From NCBI RefSeq assembly GCF_039542225.1, contig NZ_BAABHS010000038.1, positions 10,376-74,375 of the forward strand: a stretch of DNA of 64,000 nucleotides, given 5' to 3'. This stretch comes from Yinghuangia aomiensis (GTDB taxonomy: Bacteria; Actinomycetota; Actinomycetes; Streptomycetales; Streptomycetaceae). Below are positions 53,870 through 62,147 of the stretch, one piece after another (position 1 is the first letter of the stretch; each line of letters begins with the position of its first letter). The notes under the pieces were generated by a model. The model was given only the letters and a program-made list of their open reading frames with translations. It was not told where the DNA came from and did not search any database. The translations under genes were made by a program, and so were the position numbers.

Positions 53870-54433
53870 CTGACCGACGGCGTCATCAGCCTCGGCCCGC
53901 TGCGCCGCGACCTAGTCGACACCTACCTGCACTGGACCAACGACCCCGTGGTGATGCGCGGGAACGGCCGTGCGGAACCCGAGACCCGCGAGAACCTCGC
54001 CGCTGGCACCGACGTCCGGCTCGCGGGCGACAACTTGCACTTCACGGTCTACGACACCACCCGCACCGCGGACGACGGCGGTCCGCTGCCGGTCGGCACG
54101 ACCAGCCTGTCGATCGACGACTATGTCGGCACCGCCGAATTCTTCATCGTCCTCGGCGAAGAAGGCCGCGGCCGCAGCCTGGCCGCCCGCGCCACCCGAC
54201 TGACCCTCCAAGCCGCGTTCGACCACGGCCTGCGGAGCGTCTACCTCGCCGTCCTCGAACGCAACACGCCCGCGATCCGCGCCTACGCGCGTGCCGGGTT
54301 CCAGCGCATCGGTGTCCGACGCGCCTGCGGATGGTGGGACGGCGAGGTCTGCGGCGAGGTCCTCATGGACGCCGTCCCCAGCGATCTTGCCCAATCCACC
54401 CTGTCTCCTGCAGCCTCGGCGCGGCCACGCTGA
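53870..54433 (+). CDS. GNAT acetyltransferase (RimJ/L-like)
   Basis: 187 residues if read from CTG 53870, where homologous proteins begin (TDGVISLGPLRRDLVDTYLH, then WTNDP). The first ATG/GTG/TTG in frame is GTG 53948. The GNAT core is VGTTSLSIDDYVGTAEFFIV, LGEEGRGRSLAARATRLTL (acetyl-CoA-binding GRGxxxxA) and VYLAVLERNTPAIRAYARAG with FQRIGVRR. The start has probably been changed or is a non-standard CTG, so expression is uncertain. In this context it might acetylate and detoxify an amine product. Confidence 0.7.
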   Translation: MTDGVISLGPLRRDLVDTYLHWTNDPVVMRGNGRAEPETRENLAAGTDVRLAGDNLHFTVYDTTRTADDGGPLPVGTTSLSIDDYVGTAEFFIVLGEEGRGRSLAARATRLTLQAAFDHGLRSVYLAVLERNTPAIRAYARAGFQRIGVRRACGWWDGEVCGEVLMDAVPSDLAQSTLSPAASARPR

Positions 54434-54487
54434 ACGCTCCCGGTGTGAACCTCCGGTACCTCAGGCCCGCAAGAACCAGGGAGGCCG

Positions 54488-54740
54488 ACTGCGACCACAC
54501 GGGAGTTCGTCAAGGACCGCACCGCCGACGGCGGCGTCGTATGGCGTCCCGAGGACGGCCGGTTGTTCGAACGCACCAGTGGCCCGGAACTCTTCCCCGA
54601 AGCCGAGTTCCAGCAGCAGCTGGTCGAGGCCGGCTACCCGGTGCCCGTTCAGGTCGACCGCGGCCGGGCACAGACGGCCGTTAGGTTCACCGAACGCAGC
54701 GTCGGTGCGGCACCGCTGCACGACCTGTCGCCGACGCCGA
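54488..54740 (+). pseudogene. APH-family phosphotransferase N-terminal fragment
   Basis: TTREFVKDRTADGGVVWRPE followed by DGRLFERTSGPELFPEAEFQ and QLVEAGYPVPVQV is the N-terminal lobe of a streptomycete phosphotransferase. It runs out near LHDLSPTPRAP and stops at 54781 without a catalytic loop. No usable start codon precedes it. Confidence 0.5.
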
Positions 54741-54767
54741 GGGCGCCGGTGCGCGAGCAGCGCGGGC

Positions 54768-55180
54768 TCAGATGTCCTTGAGCTTCTGCAACTGTCCGCG
54801 GACGAGGCGGTCTGTTCGGTCGGCCGGGCCACCAATACCGAGGCGGCCTGCATTGCCACATCGCCTTCGACGACCAGGGTGATGATGCCGTACACGGCCC
54901 CGGAACGGTTCGTCGACGAGATCCGGTAGCTCACCGAATCCGGGCCGTATGTCCCGGCCTTCACGTCGCTCACCGAGTAGTCGGTGATCTCCCCGTCCTC
55001 GGTCTCCGAGAACGTCGCGCGGACGCCGAGTGCCGTGCGGAACGCTTCGAGTTCCTGCATGAGGTCGGAGTTGCGCCTGCCGGTCACCGGGTGGGGCCGA
55101 TCGGCGCCGCCGTCGGTCGGGGCCGGGCCAGGGCCCCGAGCGGGAACCCGGGATCGCTTCCGCCGCGTCATCGTCCACAT
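54768..55180 (-). pseudogene. small hypothetical protein, frameshifted near its end
   Basis: Minus-strand frame from ATG 55180 (or 55171): a basic, Pro-rich leader, then LMQELEAFRTALGVRATFSE, ITDYSVSDVKAGTYGPDSVS and YGIITLVVEGDVAMQAASVL, a small strand-rich fold of ~100 residues. The natural ending (DRLVRGQLQKLKDI, stop 54768) is in a different frame, shifted near 54830. Family not recognised. Confidence 0.4.
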
Positions 55181-55243
55181 GGGTGCGGCCGGGGGTGGGG
55201 CGTCGTGAGGAGCGGCCGGAGGCCCGGGAGTCAGGGGGGAATC

Positions 55244-55957
55244 GTGAGCACAGGTCGTGGTGAGCCGGGGTCGTGGCGGGATCCGCGGTGGTGGTGGATG
55301 GTCGCGGTGGCGTGCGTTGCCGTCGTGGTGGTGGGTGCCGGCCTGGCGCCCGGCACCGGATTGGCCTCGGATGCCCGTGGTTCCGCAGTCATCGGCGGGG
55401 TGGTTTTCGGTGCGCTGGCCGTCCAGGACGCCTGGCGATGGTGGCGGCGCGGAACGCGTACGTTCGTCGGGTTGGTTGTGGAATTGAGGCGTTCCTTCTT
55501 CGACCCGACGTACGGGGAACGGCATGAAGACCACGCAATGGGCCGCATGTGGCACTCCACCGCCGAGGCGCTTTCCGCGCATGTGGCCTGGCTGTGCACC
55601 CGGGACGGCATGACCGATGTGTGCATCGACGACTCAGCCGAAGACCCGCAATGCGCCGACGTGTTCGCCACGACCGCGGACGGCATGCCGTTGCTGGTGC
55701 GGGTCAACGGCTGGACACCCGCCAACAAGCCCACCGCTGTCGGCGGCGCGAAGATGCGCCGCCTCGCCGACGACGCGGCACGCCACGATCTCGACGGAGC
55801 GAAGTACGCCTATGTCGTGGCCGAATTCAAGGGCAACGCCTTCACCGCCCCGGCACGCCGAACAGCGAAGCAGTACGGGATCACCATGCTGACCGTCGAG
55901 GACCTCGGCCATTGGGAAATCGGCAGCGCACCCCCGGCGCTGGGCGTGGCCCTTTGA
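55244..55957 (+). CDS. membrane-anchored Mrr-like nuclease-fold protein
   Basis: 237 residues from GTG 55244 with GGGGGGAA upstream. Two N-terminal helices (MVAVACVAVVVVGAGLAPGT; AVIGGVVFGALAVQDAWRWW) are followed by a soluble domain. AEDPQCADVFATTADGMPLL followed by VRVNGWTPANKPTAVGGAKM and KYAYVVAEFKGNAFTAPARR is the plan of Mrr_cat/DUF2034 restriction-like domains (D, then Q/ExK, then the helix-strand FTxxA). Here the QxK position reads VRVNG, so the catalytic Lys seems lost and activity is doubtful. Possible role in DNA surveillance at the membrane; inference. Confidence 0.55.
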   Translation: MSTGRGEPGSWRDPRWWWMVAVACVAVVVVGAGLAPGTGLASDARGSAVIGGVVFGALAVQDAWRWWRRGTRTFVGLVVELRRSFFDPTYGERHEDHAMGRMWHSTAEALSAHVAWLCTRDGMTDVCIDDSAEDPQCADVFATTADGMPLLVRVNGWTPANKPTAVGGAKMRRLADDAARHDLDGAKYAYVVAEFKGNAFTAPARRTAKQYGITMLTVEDLGHWEIGSAPPALGVAL

Positions 55958-56334
55958 GTCTGCATCCGCCGGTCCCCGGACGGACACCGTGCTCGTCCGC
56001 GTCGGCGGTCACGGGTCATCGGTGGTGTCCTTGTCCCGGTGCGATCCCGCGCAGCGCACCGTACGACGTCACCAGGTGAAAGGGCATCGCAGGGCGGGCG
56101 ATTCGGAGAACCTTGTCCGCTGTTGTCCGGGCGACGCGGGCCTCCGCCGCACGGGGGCCGCGGAGCGCCCTCGACCGGCTGCGCGCACCCGTCGGGTCCG
56201 TGTGCTCCGTGCCTCCGCAACCGGGGTCGCGCCGTCGTCGTCCTCACGTCTGATAGCGGTGCGGGGGGCGCGCCGCGCGAACGGGACGAGGGGGGTGCCG
56301 GCCCGTGCCGGGGAGGGCGCGGGTCGGGTCGACC
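55958..56334 (+). other. gene-poor spacer upstream of the beta-propeller gene
   Basis: No supported gene and no strong hairpin. Frames are Arg/Pro/Ser-rich. Confidence 0.4.
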
Positions 56335-57582
56335 ATGCGTGGTCCGAACAGACGGCAGTTCCTGCTGGCGAGCGGCGGCGTGGCCGGAGCCGCGATCTTG
56401 GGGGTGGGATGCGGAGGCTCGGGGCAGCGGGCGGAGAAGCGCCCGCTCGCCTGGTCGGTGCGTCCGCTCAACGGTGACATCCATTGGAGCCAGGAGATGG
56501 TGGCGTGCGACGGCGCCTTCGTGGTCGTCGGCACGACGCCTGACGCGTCGTCGCTGTACGCGTTGGACGCGGGAACCGGCGCCGTGCGGTGGCGGGTGCA
56601 GGCCCCGCTGGTCCTCGAGGCGCTGGCCGCGGCGGACGGCGTGGTCGTCGCCGGCGGCGGCGGTCGCGCAGGGGCACTGTGGGTGTGCGTCGACGTGAAG
56701 ACCGGGGCCGAGCGCTGGCGTTCCACCTCCGTGGGATTCGGCGTGCCGACCGTCGGCGACGGAAACGCCTACATCTACGCGGACGAGGCCGACGGCACCC
56801 AGCGCATCCACGCGCTCGGCCTGGCCGACGGGCGCGAACGCTGGAGTGCGGCGGGCTCGTTCGGGTACCACACGGCGTCCTCCAACGGAGCCGTGTACGC
56901 GATCACCGACGACAAAAGGGCGACCGCCGTCGCCGCGGACACCGGCGCGAAGCTCTGGGCCGCCGACCGCGGTGCGAGCCCCCGGAGCCGGATCATCACG
57001 TCCGCGGACGGTCGGACGCTCTACAGCATGGCGTCCGACGGAGGTTCCGTGCTCGCGTACGACACCGCCTCGGGGCGGACGCGGTGGACGGCGCCGACGC
57101 GCGCGCTGGGCGTCGCGTCGATGGCGGCGGTCGGCCCCAGCCTCACCGTCATGACGACCCGAGGCGTCCTGATCCTCGACGCGGCCACCGGCACGCGGCG
57201 CGCGGAGGTGGAGACGGCGGACCGCCCCGGCGACCAGACGTTGTTCAGCGCGCACGGCCTGGTGTACGCCTACACCGGCGACGCCGGCAGCGTCGGCGCG
57301 GAGAGCCACGGGCGTCTCGAAGCCATCGACCCGGTCGCCTGCGCCTCCCGATGGAACGTCAACACCAGGACGTGCGCGGCCAGTTCGCTATGCGCCACCG
57401 CCGACACCGTCTGCGCCGCGACGAAGGACAGCGTGCTCGACGCGTACACCCCGGACACCGGCCGTCTCCGCTGGACCGCCGACCTGCCAGACGACGCCTC
57501 CGTGATGAGCAACGCACCGCGCGTTTACACCGACGGCAAGATCTGCACGGCGGGCGACCGCGTCTACGCCTTCTCGGCCTGA
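56335..57582 (+). CDS. exported PQQ-like beta-propeller lipoprotein
   Basis: 415 residues from ATG 56335. The signal has a twin-arginine start (PNRRQFLLASGG) and lipobox LGVGC, so it is Tat-exported and lipid-anchored. At least seven blades follow with the motifs LYALDAGTGAVRWRVQ, VCVDVKTGAERWRS, HALGLADGRERWSAAG, AVAADTGAKLWAADRG and VLAYDTASGRTRWTAP. This is the PQQ/BamB-like propeller fold. No PQQ-binding Asp/Glu set was seen, so it is more likely a binding scaffold than a dehydrogenase. No clear functional partner nearby. Confidence 0.8.
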   Translation: MRGPNRRQFLLASGGVAGAAILGVGCGGSGQRAEKRPLAWSVRPLNGDIHWSQEMVACDGAFVVVGTTPDASSLYALDAGTGAVRWRVQAPLVLEALAAADGVVVAGGGGRAGALWVCVDVKTGAERWRSTSVGFGVPTVGDGNAYIYADEADGTQRIHALGLADGRERWSAAGSFGYHTASSNGAVYAITDDKRATAVAADTGAKLWAADRGASPRSRIITSADGRTLYSMASDGGSVLAYDTASGRTRWTAPTRALGVASMAAVGPSLTVMTTRGVLILDAATGTRRAEVETADRPGDQTLFSAHGLVYAYTGDAGSVGAESHGRLEAIDPVACASRWNVNTRTCAASSLCATADTVCAATKDSVLDAYTPDTGRLRWTADLPDDASVMSNAPRVYTDGKICTAGDRVYAFSA

Positions 57583-57924
57583 CGAGTTCGTGCATGGTTG
57601 GCGGTGCGGCGTCGAACTTTGTTCGGCGATCCTGGTCGTGTGGTAGGGGACTCTGCGCGTTCAGCGTGGCTGCCGGACTGCCGATGGCGAAGCTCGCCCT
57701 GAGGGCCTGGCCTTGGCTGGGTTTGTTCCCTCTGGTCTATTCCTTTCGCAACGCCCGATGGCTGCCGTTCCGGGTCCGGGTGAGAGGTCCGGTGTCCTGT
57801 GCGGCCGGGCTGCCTCACTCACGCGCCACCACGCGTGGTCTCCCTGGCACCAGGCCTCCTGACCCACCACCCGGGACAGGAGGCCTCCGTGCTTCCGGAC
57901 CACGTGACGTGACCAGGGAGGGAC
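57583..57924 (+). other. gene-poor spacer
   Basis: No supported gene. It contains one hairpin, listed separately, just upstream of the next gene. Confidence 0.4.
57852..57886 (+). terminator. hairpin
   Basis: AGGCCTCCTG (57852-57861) and CAGGAGGCCT (57877-57886), a perfect 10-bp inverted repeat with a 15-base loop, between the propeller gene and the next gene. Confidence 0.5.
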
Positions 57925-58611
57925 ATGCACGACAACGGCGGCTACGACGACGCGCCCGAAGGACGCAAGTCCGTCGAGGAATGCGGCAAGTGCCACGCTT
58001 CCGGACCGGACGGCCCGACGATCACCGGCGTTGGCGACGACGGTGTCCTCGTAACCGTGTTCCACACCCGGGAGTGCATCGACGAGTTCATGCACGAGAG
58101 CGACGAGAGCCAGGCCGAACTCAAGGAACATGAGGCGGCCGTCCGCCGCGGCCTGGCCGCCGTCCGCGCGCACCTGCGCCACGACCGGCCCGCGCCGGGC
58201 AGCGAGGCCGCAGCGTATGCGGCGGTGGTGGCCGAGCTGGTCGACGCGTTTCTGGTGCAGGACATGCGCGGCCGGTTCGTCGTGCACGAGCAATTCCTCG
58301 GCATCCTCGGCCAGCACTTCCCTCACTCATCCGCCGTGGACAACACACCCGCAACGGCGCGCGACGACGCCGACGTGCGCGGCGGCCTGGAGCCGTTCAC
58401 GGTCCCCGATGACGACACGGCGCTGCTGTCCTGGGTGCTGGACCACGGCGGGACCATCGCCTATGACGGCGACCTTCAGCGCGGCCCCAACCCCCGGCAC
58501 CGCATCACCCTGCCCGACGGCGAATCCATCGTCGTTGCCCCCGGTGACCGCCTCCTCGGTGGCAACGGCACTATCCACCTCGCGGTCCCCGACTACCGCG
58601 ACGGCCGGTGA
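57925..58611 (+). CDS. hypothetical protein with N-terminal CxxC
   Basis: 228 residues from ATG 57925, RBS GGGAGGG. ECGKCHASGPDGPTITGVGD with VTVFHTRECIDEFMHE looks like a small zinc ribbon. A helical middle (AAYAAVVAELVDAFLVQDM) and a C-terminal strand-rich domain (LLSWVLDHGGTIAYDGDLQR; GESIVVAPGDRLLGGNGTIH) follow. The three-part layout is intact and codon bias is strong. Family not recognised. Confidence 0.55.
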   Translation: MHDNGGYDDAPEGRKSVEECGKCHASGPDGPTITGVGDDGVLVTVFHTRECIDEFMHESDESQAELKEHEAAVRRGLAAVRAHLRHDRPAPGSEAAAYAAVVAELVDAFLVQDMRGRFVVHEQFLGILGQHFPHSSAVDNTPATARDDADVRGGLEPFTVPDDDTALLSWVLDHGGTIAYDGDLQRGPNPRHRITLPDGESIVVAPGDRLLGGNGTIHLAVPDYRDGR

Positions 58612-59353
58612 CGCGTACCAGAGCACGCTGGTGGCGGTCCCGGCTGTTCGGGAAGCGGCCGGGGCCGGCGCGTCGGGCGGATCGAGCGCGAGGCCAGCAG
58701 GACTGGGGGTTGCCAGTCCTCGTCGTGCCCTCGGTTGCGGCACCGTCGGCATGGCGCACAGCCAGGCTGGTGAATTGGCGCAACGACGTTGTCGAGTCCT
58801 GCGCCGTGGCACGGTGAAACATGGGTGGTCTCCGCGATGAGGCCACCCATGTTTCGGTGTTCCACCGTGCTGGCCTGCGGCAACCTCCGGCTGTGCCGTT
58901 GGGCTGACGCCTGACCTACGTCGGCCGAACGTCACCTGAACGTCGCCCCAACTGCGTCCGGGCGCCCGGCAGCCACGGACTACAGCACTGCTCTTCGGCC
59001 CCGCCGGGCGGCGTACCGTCGAGCGAACGAAGAGGCCGCGCGTGACGTGTGTCGAGCGTCCCTTGGTGCGCGGCACACGCCGTTTGCAGGGTCGGGACCT
59101 GGAACCGGTGAACAGCGTGAGAAATGACTGCGGTTGCGCGTCAACGGCCCCATGGTGAGGGCATGGCATGAGAGACACCCATGGACCGCGCGGCGTCTGA
59201 GCGGATCTCCGCTTCTGCCCGCACCGCCCCCGAACGGCCGACGGCCTCCAGTGGGTTCGACCGAGGTGCTCAGCACGCCGCCGCCCGCAACACCGTTGAG
59301 GATGACCACTACCGCTGGGACGACGAAGAAGACGAGAGCAGCCGGAGCCACGA
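58612..59353 (+). other. 740-base gene-poor stretch
   Basis: No supported gene. It has one clear hairpin (58817-58854) and otherwise low-complexity frames. It lies beside an IS701-type scrap. Confidence 0.4.
58817..58854 (+). terminator. perfect 12-bp hairpin
   Basis: AAACATGGGTGG (58817-58828) and CCACCCATGTTT (58843-58854) around a 14-base loop. It reads the same on both strands and ends the unit downstream of 58611. Confidence 0.6.
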
Positions 59354-59510
59354 GGTTTCTCGGCAGGTCCGACAACAGCCCGAGTACCAACCGCGCCGCC
59401 CTGCGCCGGGGTTCGACCCGGGTGAAGCGCCCCGCGATCCGGCCCGTCAAGCCCTCGAACGCATCCCGCCGGCGGGCGGGATCTATGCTGTGACCTGCGG
59501 CCACCGTCTC
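59354..59510 (-). pseudogene. IS701-type transposase N-terminal scrap
   Basis: Minus strand: LTGRIAGRFTRVEPRRRAAR followed by LVLGLLSDLP is the stereotyped N-terminus of streptomycete IS701-like transposases. After DLPR the usual KNCWT is lost and the frame becomes unrelated. Only ~40 residues remain. Confidence 0.45.
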
Positions 59511-59656
59511 TTCGTCACTCCACACAACTCACGACGATCACCGGTGGCCGCAGCCGTCTTCTCACCGGCTCTGACAGCCAACGTCATGATCTGTGGCTGG
59601 AGTGGGCGGCGGCCGAAGGGGCGACGCAGGCACGCCGTCCCGTGTCAGGAGGACAT

Positions 59657-59857
59657 ATGCGACGTGGCGAAGTCTGGTGGGCAGATTTCGACGAGCAGAC
59701 GGCAGTCGTACTGCTGTCGGGAGAAGAGGCGTCCGGTTTCTTGGCGATGCAGGTCGTCGCTCCCGCAGGCACCGATATCAGCGGCGTGGCCGTTGAGGTG
59801 GCAGTAGGTGCCCCCGAAGGACTGCCTCTCGAAGGCGTTGTTACTGCTTGTCTTTGA
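59657..59857 (+). pseudogene. MazF/PemK-type toxin, C-terminally truncated
   Basis: ATG 59657 behind AGGAGG. MRRGEVWWADFDEQTAVVLL, then SGFLAMQVVAPAGTDISGVA and VEVAVGAPEGLPLEGVV, is the first two-thirds of a streptomycete PemK/MazF mRNA interferase, which cleaves RNA at short sites. The catalytic Arg of the RRGEVWW loop is present. It ends after VVTACL at 66 residues, where relatives run to ~110, so the Thr-bearing C-terminal helix is missing. No antitoxin gene is next to it. Confidence 0.65.
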
Positions 59858-59884
59858 ACTCCCGGACTGTCTTACGCTGATCGG

Positions 59885-60208
59885 GTGAGCCAGGGCAACG
59901 TCGTACGCCTGCCGAGGCGGAGGCCGGAGAAGCTCTGTCCGTTCTGCGGTGCGCTGCTGCCGGCGAACTCCCGGCCCGAGCGCATCTACTGTTCGTCGAG
60001 GTGTCGTTCGGCGCAGTGGCGGTTGCTACGGCGGAGCCGGGCGCGGGTTGCGGCCCTGGTCAGGGGTATTGAGTCGCGGGTGCGATGTCCTGAGTGCGGG
60101 GCGATTTGGACGTCCGGTGTGGAGCGCGCAACGCGGGCGGTGTACTGCTCGGACCGGTGCAGGGTGCGCGCGTGCCGTCGCCGGAAGGAGAGTGACGAGT
60201 CCACGTGA
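59885..60208 (+). CDS. small double zinc-ribbon protein
   Basis: 107 residues from GTG 59885. Two similar modules are visible: LCPFCGALLPANSRPERIYC with CSSRCRSAQWR, and RCPECGAIWTSGV with RAVYCSDRCRVRACRRR. Each has CxxC and CxxxC and is a treble-clef/FCS-like finger. The basic tail favours nucleic-acid binding. Such short paired-finger proteins are common on streptomycete plasmids and phages. Specific role unknown. Confidence 0.65.
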   Translation: MSQGNVVRLPRRRPEKLCPFCGALLPANSRPERIYCSSRCRSAQWRLLRRSRARVAALVRGIESRVRCPECGAIWTSGVERATRAVYCSDRCRVRACRRRKESDEST

Positions 60209-60510
60209 GGGGCGCGCAAGGCGCTGCAGCGCGTCGGACTCGGAATCACGGTTTGGTTGCGGCGGAAGCCGCCGGACGGCGATAGTCCGTTTCAGGCGGA
60301 TAGTCCCGTTCGCTTAAGCGTTGCAGTAACGGTGATGCGAACGCCTCAGTCCCCGGGGTGTGGGTGCGCCGGTGGCGCGCGGTGGTCCGCCTCGTCCGCC
60401 CGTTGGGAGCCTCTGCCGACCGGCTCGGGCGCCGCTCGACACTGGCTGCGCGCGCTCCGGGTCCGCGGTGGCCGATCGGTTGCCCCCGGTGCGCGGAGGC
60501 GGTGGTCACC
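60209..60510 (+). other. gene-poor spacer
   Basis: Nothing identifiable. It probably holds the promoter of the DUF6192-racP unit. Confidence 0.35.
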
Positions 60511-61632
60511 GTGTCGGAGAAGGTGGGGAACGTCAGCCAGGAACGCTTCGAGGAGCTGGTGTCGCGGGGGCGCGAGCTGGTCGCGCAGATGACGCGGTCG
60601 CAGTTCGAACTGGGCGACATGGCCTTGGAGATCGAACCGATGGGGACGTGGGGCGGCAGTGTTCCCGCGGCGGACCAGCAGCTGTATTCGGTGGAGACCG
60701 CGATCGGGTTCTTCGCGGAGGGCGTGGGCCTGGCGACCAGCACGGTGCTCGGCTACCGCTGGACCGCGTCCAAGTGGCCGGCGGCAGAGCGCCGGGCGGG
60801 GATCCCGTTCGGGGTGTTCAAGGCGCTGGCCTCGATCACGGGCGAGCGAGAGCGGTTCGCCACCCTCGCGGACACCCCGCTCAACCCGCGGACCGGCGAG
60901 CGCCGGTGGTGGCTGGACGAGGCGAACCGCATCGTGGGGCGGCTGGTGAAGAACCCGGCGTCCGCGCAGGAACGCGTGGAGAAGATCCACGACCTCGCCC
61001 GCGACGACCAGGTCGCCGCGCAGGTGACCGCTGACCTGCTGCGCCGGCCTGAGGTCGCGGCGGCGGCGATGAGCGACACGGCCACCAAACGCGTCGTGAA
61101 CACCGTGCAGTTCGAGAACAGCAAGGCCGCCGCCGAGGTCGCAGCCGACTTGCTGCGCCGCCCGGACGTCGCGGCCGGAGCCATGAGCGACACGGCGGTG
61201 AAGCGGGTGGTCAACACGGTGCAGTTCGAGGACAGCGCGGCCGCGGCGGAGGTGGCCGTGGAGCTGCTGCGGCGGCCGTCGGTGGCGCGCCAGGCGATGA
61301 CGGACCGGACCGCGCGGCACGTGGTCAACACCGCGCAGTTCGACAACTCGCGCCTGTTCGGCGAGGGGCTGCGCGAGCAGGTCCCGCTGCTGGCCCGGGT
61401 GGAGCGGACCGCGCAGTTCATCGACCTGATCGGCGTCTGCGTGCAGTTCACCACCGGCGCCGGCCAGGCGATCCCGTCCTTGCGCGGGCACGAGTTCACC
61501 GACGAGGAACGCGACGTGGTATCGACGCACATCGCCAGGATCCGGGCGACGGCCGACTGGCTGGAGTCGGTCCTGGCCACCGGCGCGGTCGACCTCGACG
61601 GCGCGCTCGCGCGCATCCTCCAGGGCGAGTAG
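60511..61632 (+). CDS. DUF6192-like plasmid protein with three internal repeats
   Basis: 373 residues from GTG 60511. Upstream frame to 60358 is less gene-like. The N-terminal half (VSRGRELVAQMTRSQFELGD; AEGVGLATSTVLGYRWTASK; FGVFKALASITGERERF) resembles the helix-turn-helix-like start of DUF6192. Residues ~174-280 hold three tandem copies of a ~38-residue unit: ADLLRRPEVAAAAMSDTATK, ADLLRRPDVAAGAMSDTAVK and VELLRRPSVARQAMTDRTAR, each followed by R/HVVNTxQF. The repeat number can vary between relatives. It is followed after 3 bases by racP, its usual partner. Confidence 0.7.
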   Translation: MSEKVGNVSQERFEELVSRGRELVAQMTRSQFELGDMALEIEPMGTWGGSVPAADQQLYSVETAIGFFAEGVGLATSTVLGYRWTASKWPAAERRAGIPFGVFKALASITGERERFATLADTPLNPRTGERRWWLDEANRIVGRLVKNPASAQERVEKIHDLARDDQVAAQVTADLLRRPEVAAAAMSDTATKRVVNTVQFENSKAAAEVAADLLRRPDVAAGAMSDTAVKRVVNTVQFEDSAAAAEVAVELLRRPSVARQAMTDRTARHVVNTAQFDNSRLFGEGLREQVPLLARVERTAQFIDLIGVCVQFTTGAGQAIPSLRGHEFTDEERDVVSTHIARIRATADWLESVLATGAVDLDGALARILQGE

Positions 61633-61635
61633 GCC

Positions 61636-62067
61636 ATGGCACGCCGCGCGTTGCCGCCGAACGTGAGCGGCCAACGCGTCCGGGTCGCGCTGATGGAGGC
61701 GCGGCCGACGGGTCTGCACATGCACCAGCTGATCCGGGCCAGCGAGCTGACCCGCAGCCAGGTACGCCGCGGCATCAGCTACCTGCGTGACACGGCCACC
61801 GAGCTCGATCTGACGCCGTTGATCTGGGACCGGCGGCACGGCTACCGGTTCAGCGCCGACCCCGAGGACTGGGCCGCCTACGAGCTGCGGCAGTTCCGCA
61901 AGGAGCTGTCGTTCATCCGCCGGATCGTCACCGGCTGCGTGCTCCCGCACCAGCAGCAGCGGCCCGAGGACAAGGCGGTGAAGTTGATGCTCGGCCAGCT
62001 CAACGGCATCGAGTCCAGCTTCGAGTACTTGATCATGCAGCTGGAGACCGCCCGCAAAACCGCCTGA
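61636..62067 (+). CDS. racP: RacP-like plasmid protein
   Basis: 143 residues from ATG 61636, three bases after the DUF6192-like stop. RVALMEARPTGLHMHQLIRA, SELTRSQVRRGISYLRDTAT and ELDLTPLIWDRRHGYRFSAD form a winged helix-turn-helix. A helical C-terminus follows (FRKELSFIRRIVTGCVLPHQ; LNGIESSFEYLIMQLET). This is the RacP family seen on streptomycete linear plasmids, typically next to a DUF6192-type gene. It is probably a DNA-binding factor in plasmid maintenance. The exact role is not known to me. Confidence 0.7.
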   Translation: MARRALPPNVSGQRVRVALMEARPTGLHMHQLIRASELTRSQVRRGISYLRDTATELDLTPLIWDRRHGYRFSADPEDWAAYELRQFRKELSFIRRIVTGCVLPHQQQRPEDKAVKLMLGQLNGIESSFEYLIMQLETARKTA

Positions 62068-62105
62068 CGCGTTCCGGTCCGCGAAACCCTCACCAGGAAG
62101 GAACA

Positions 62106-62138
62106 GCGGGTGCGCCCCGCTGCGCGGGGCGCACCCGC
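62106..62138 (+). terminator. perfect 14-bp hairpin
   Basis: GCGGGTGCGCCCCG (62106-62119), loop CTGCG, exact complement at 62125-62138. It follows the racP stop by 38 bases and precedes the transposase by 10. Confidence 0.75.
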
Positions 62139-62147
62139 GACTCGGCC

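Noticed and set aside
56335..57582. Quinoprotein (PQQ) dehydrogenase
   Set aside because: The repeats are of the PQQ-like propeller type, but active-site Asp/Glu and calcium ligands of dehydrogenases were not seen. The lipobox and Tat signal fit a BamB-like or binding role.
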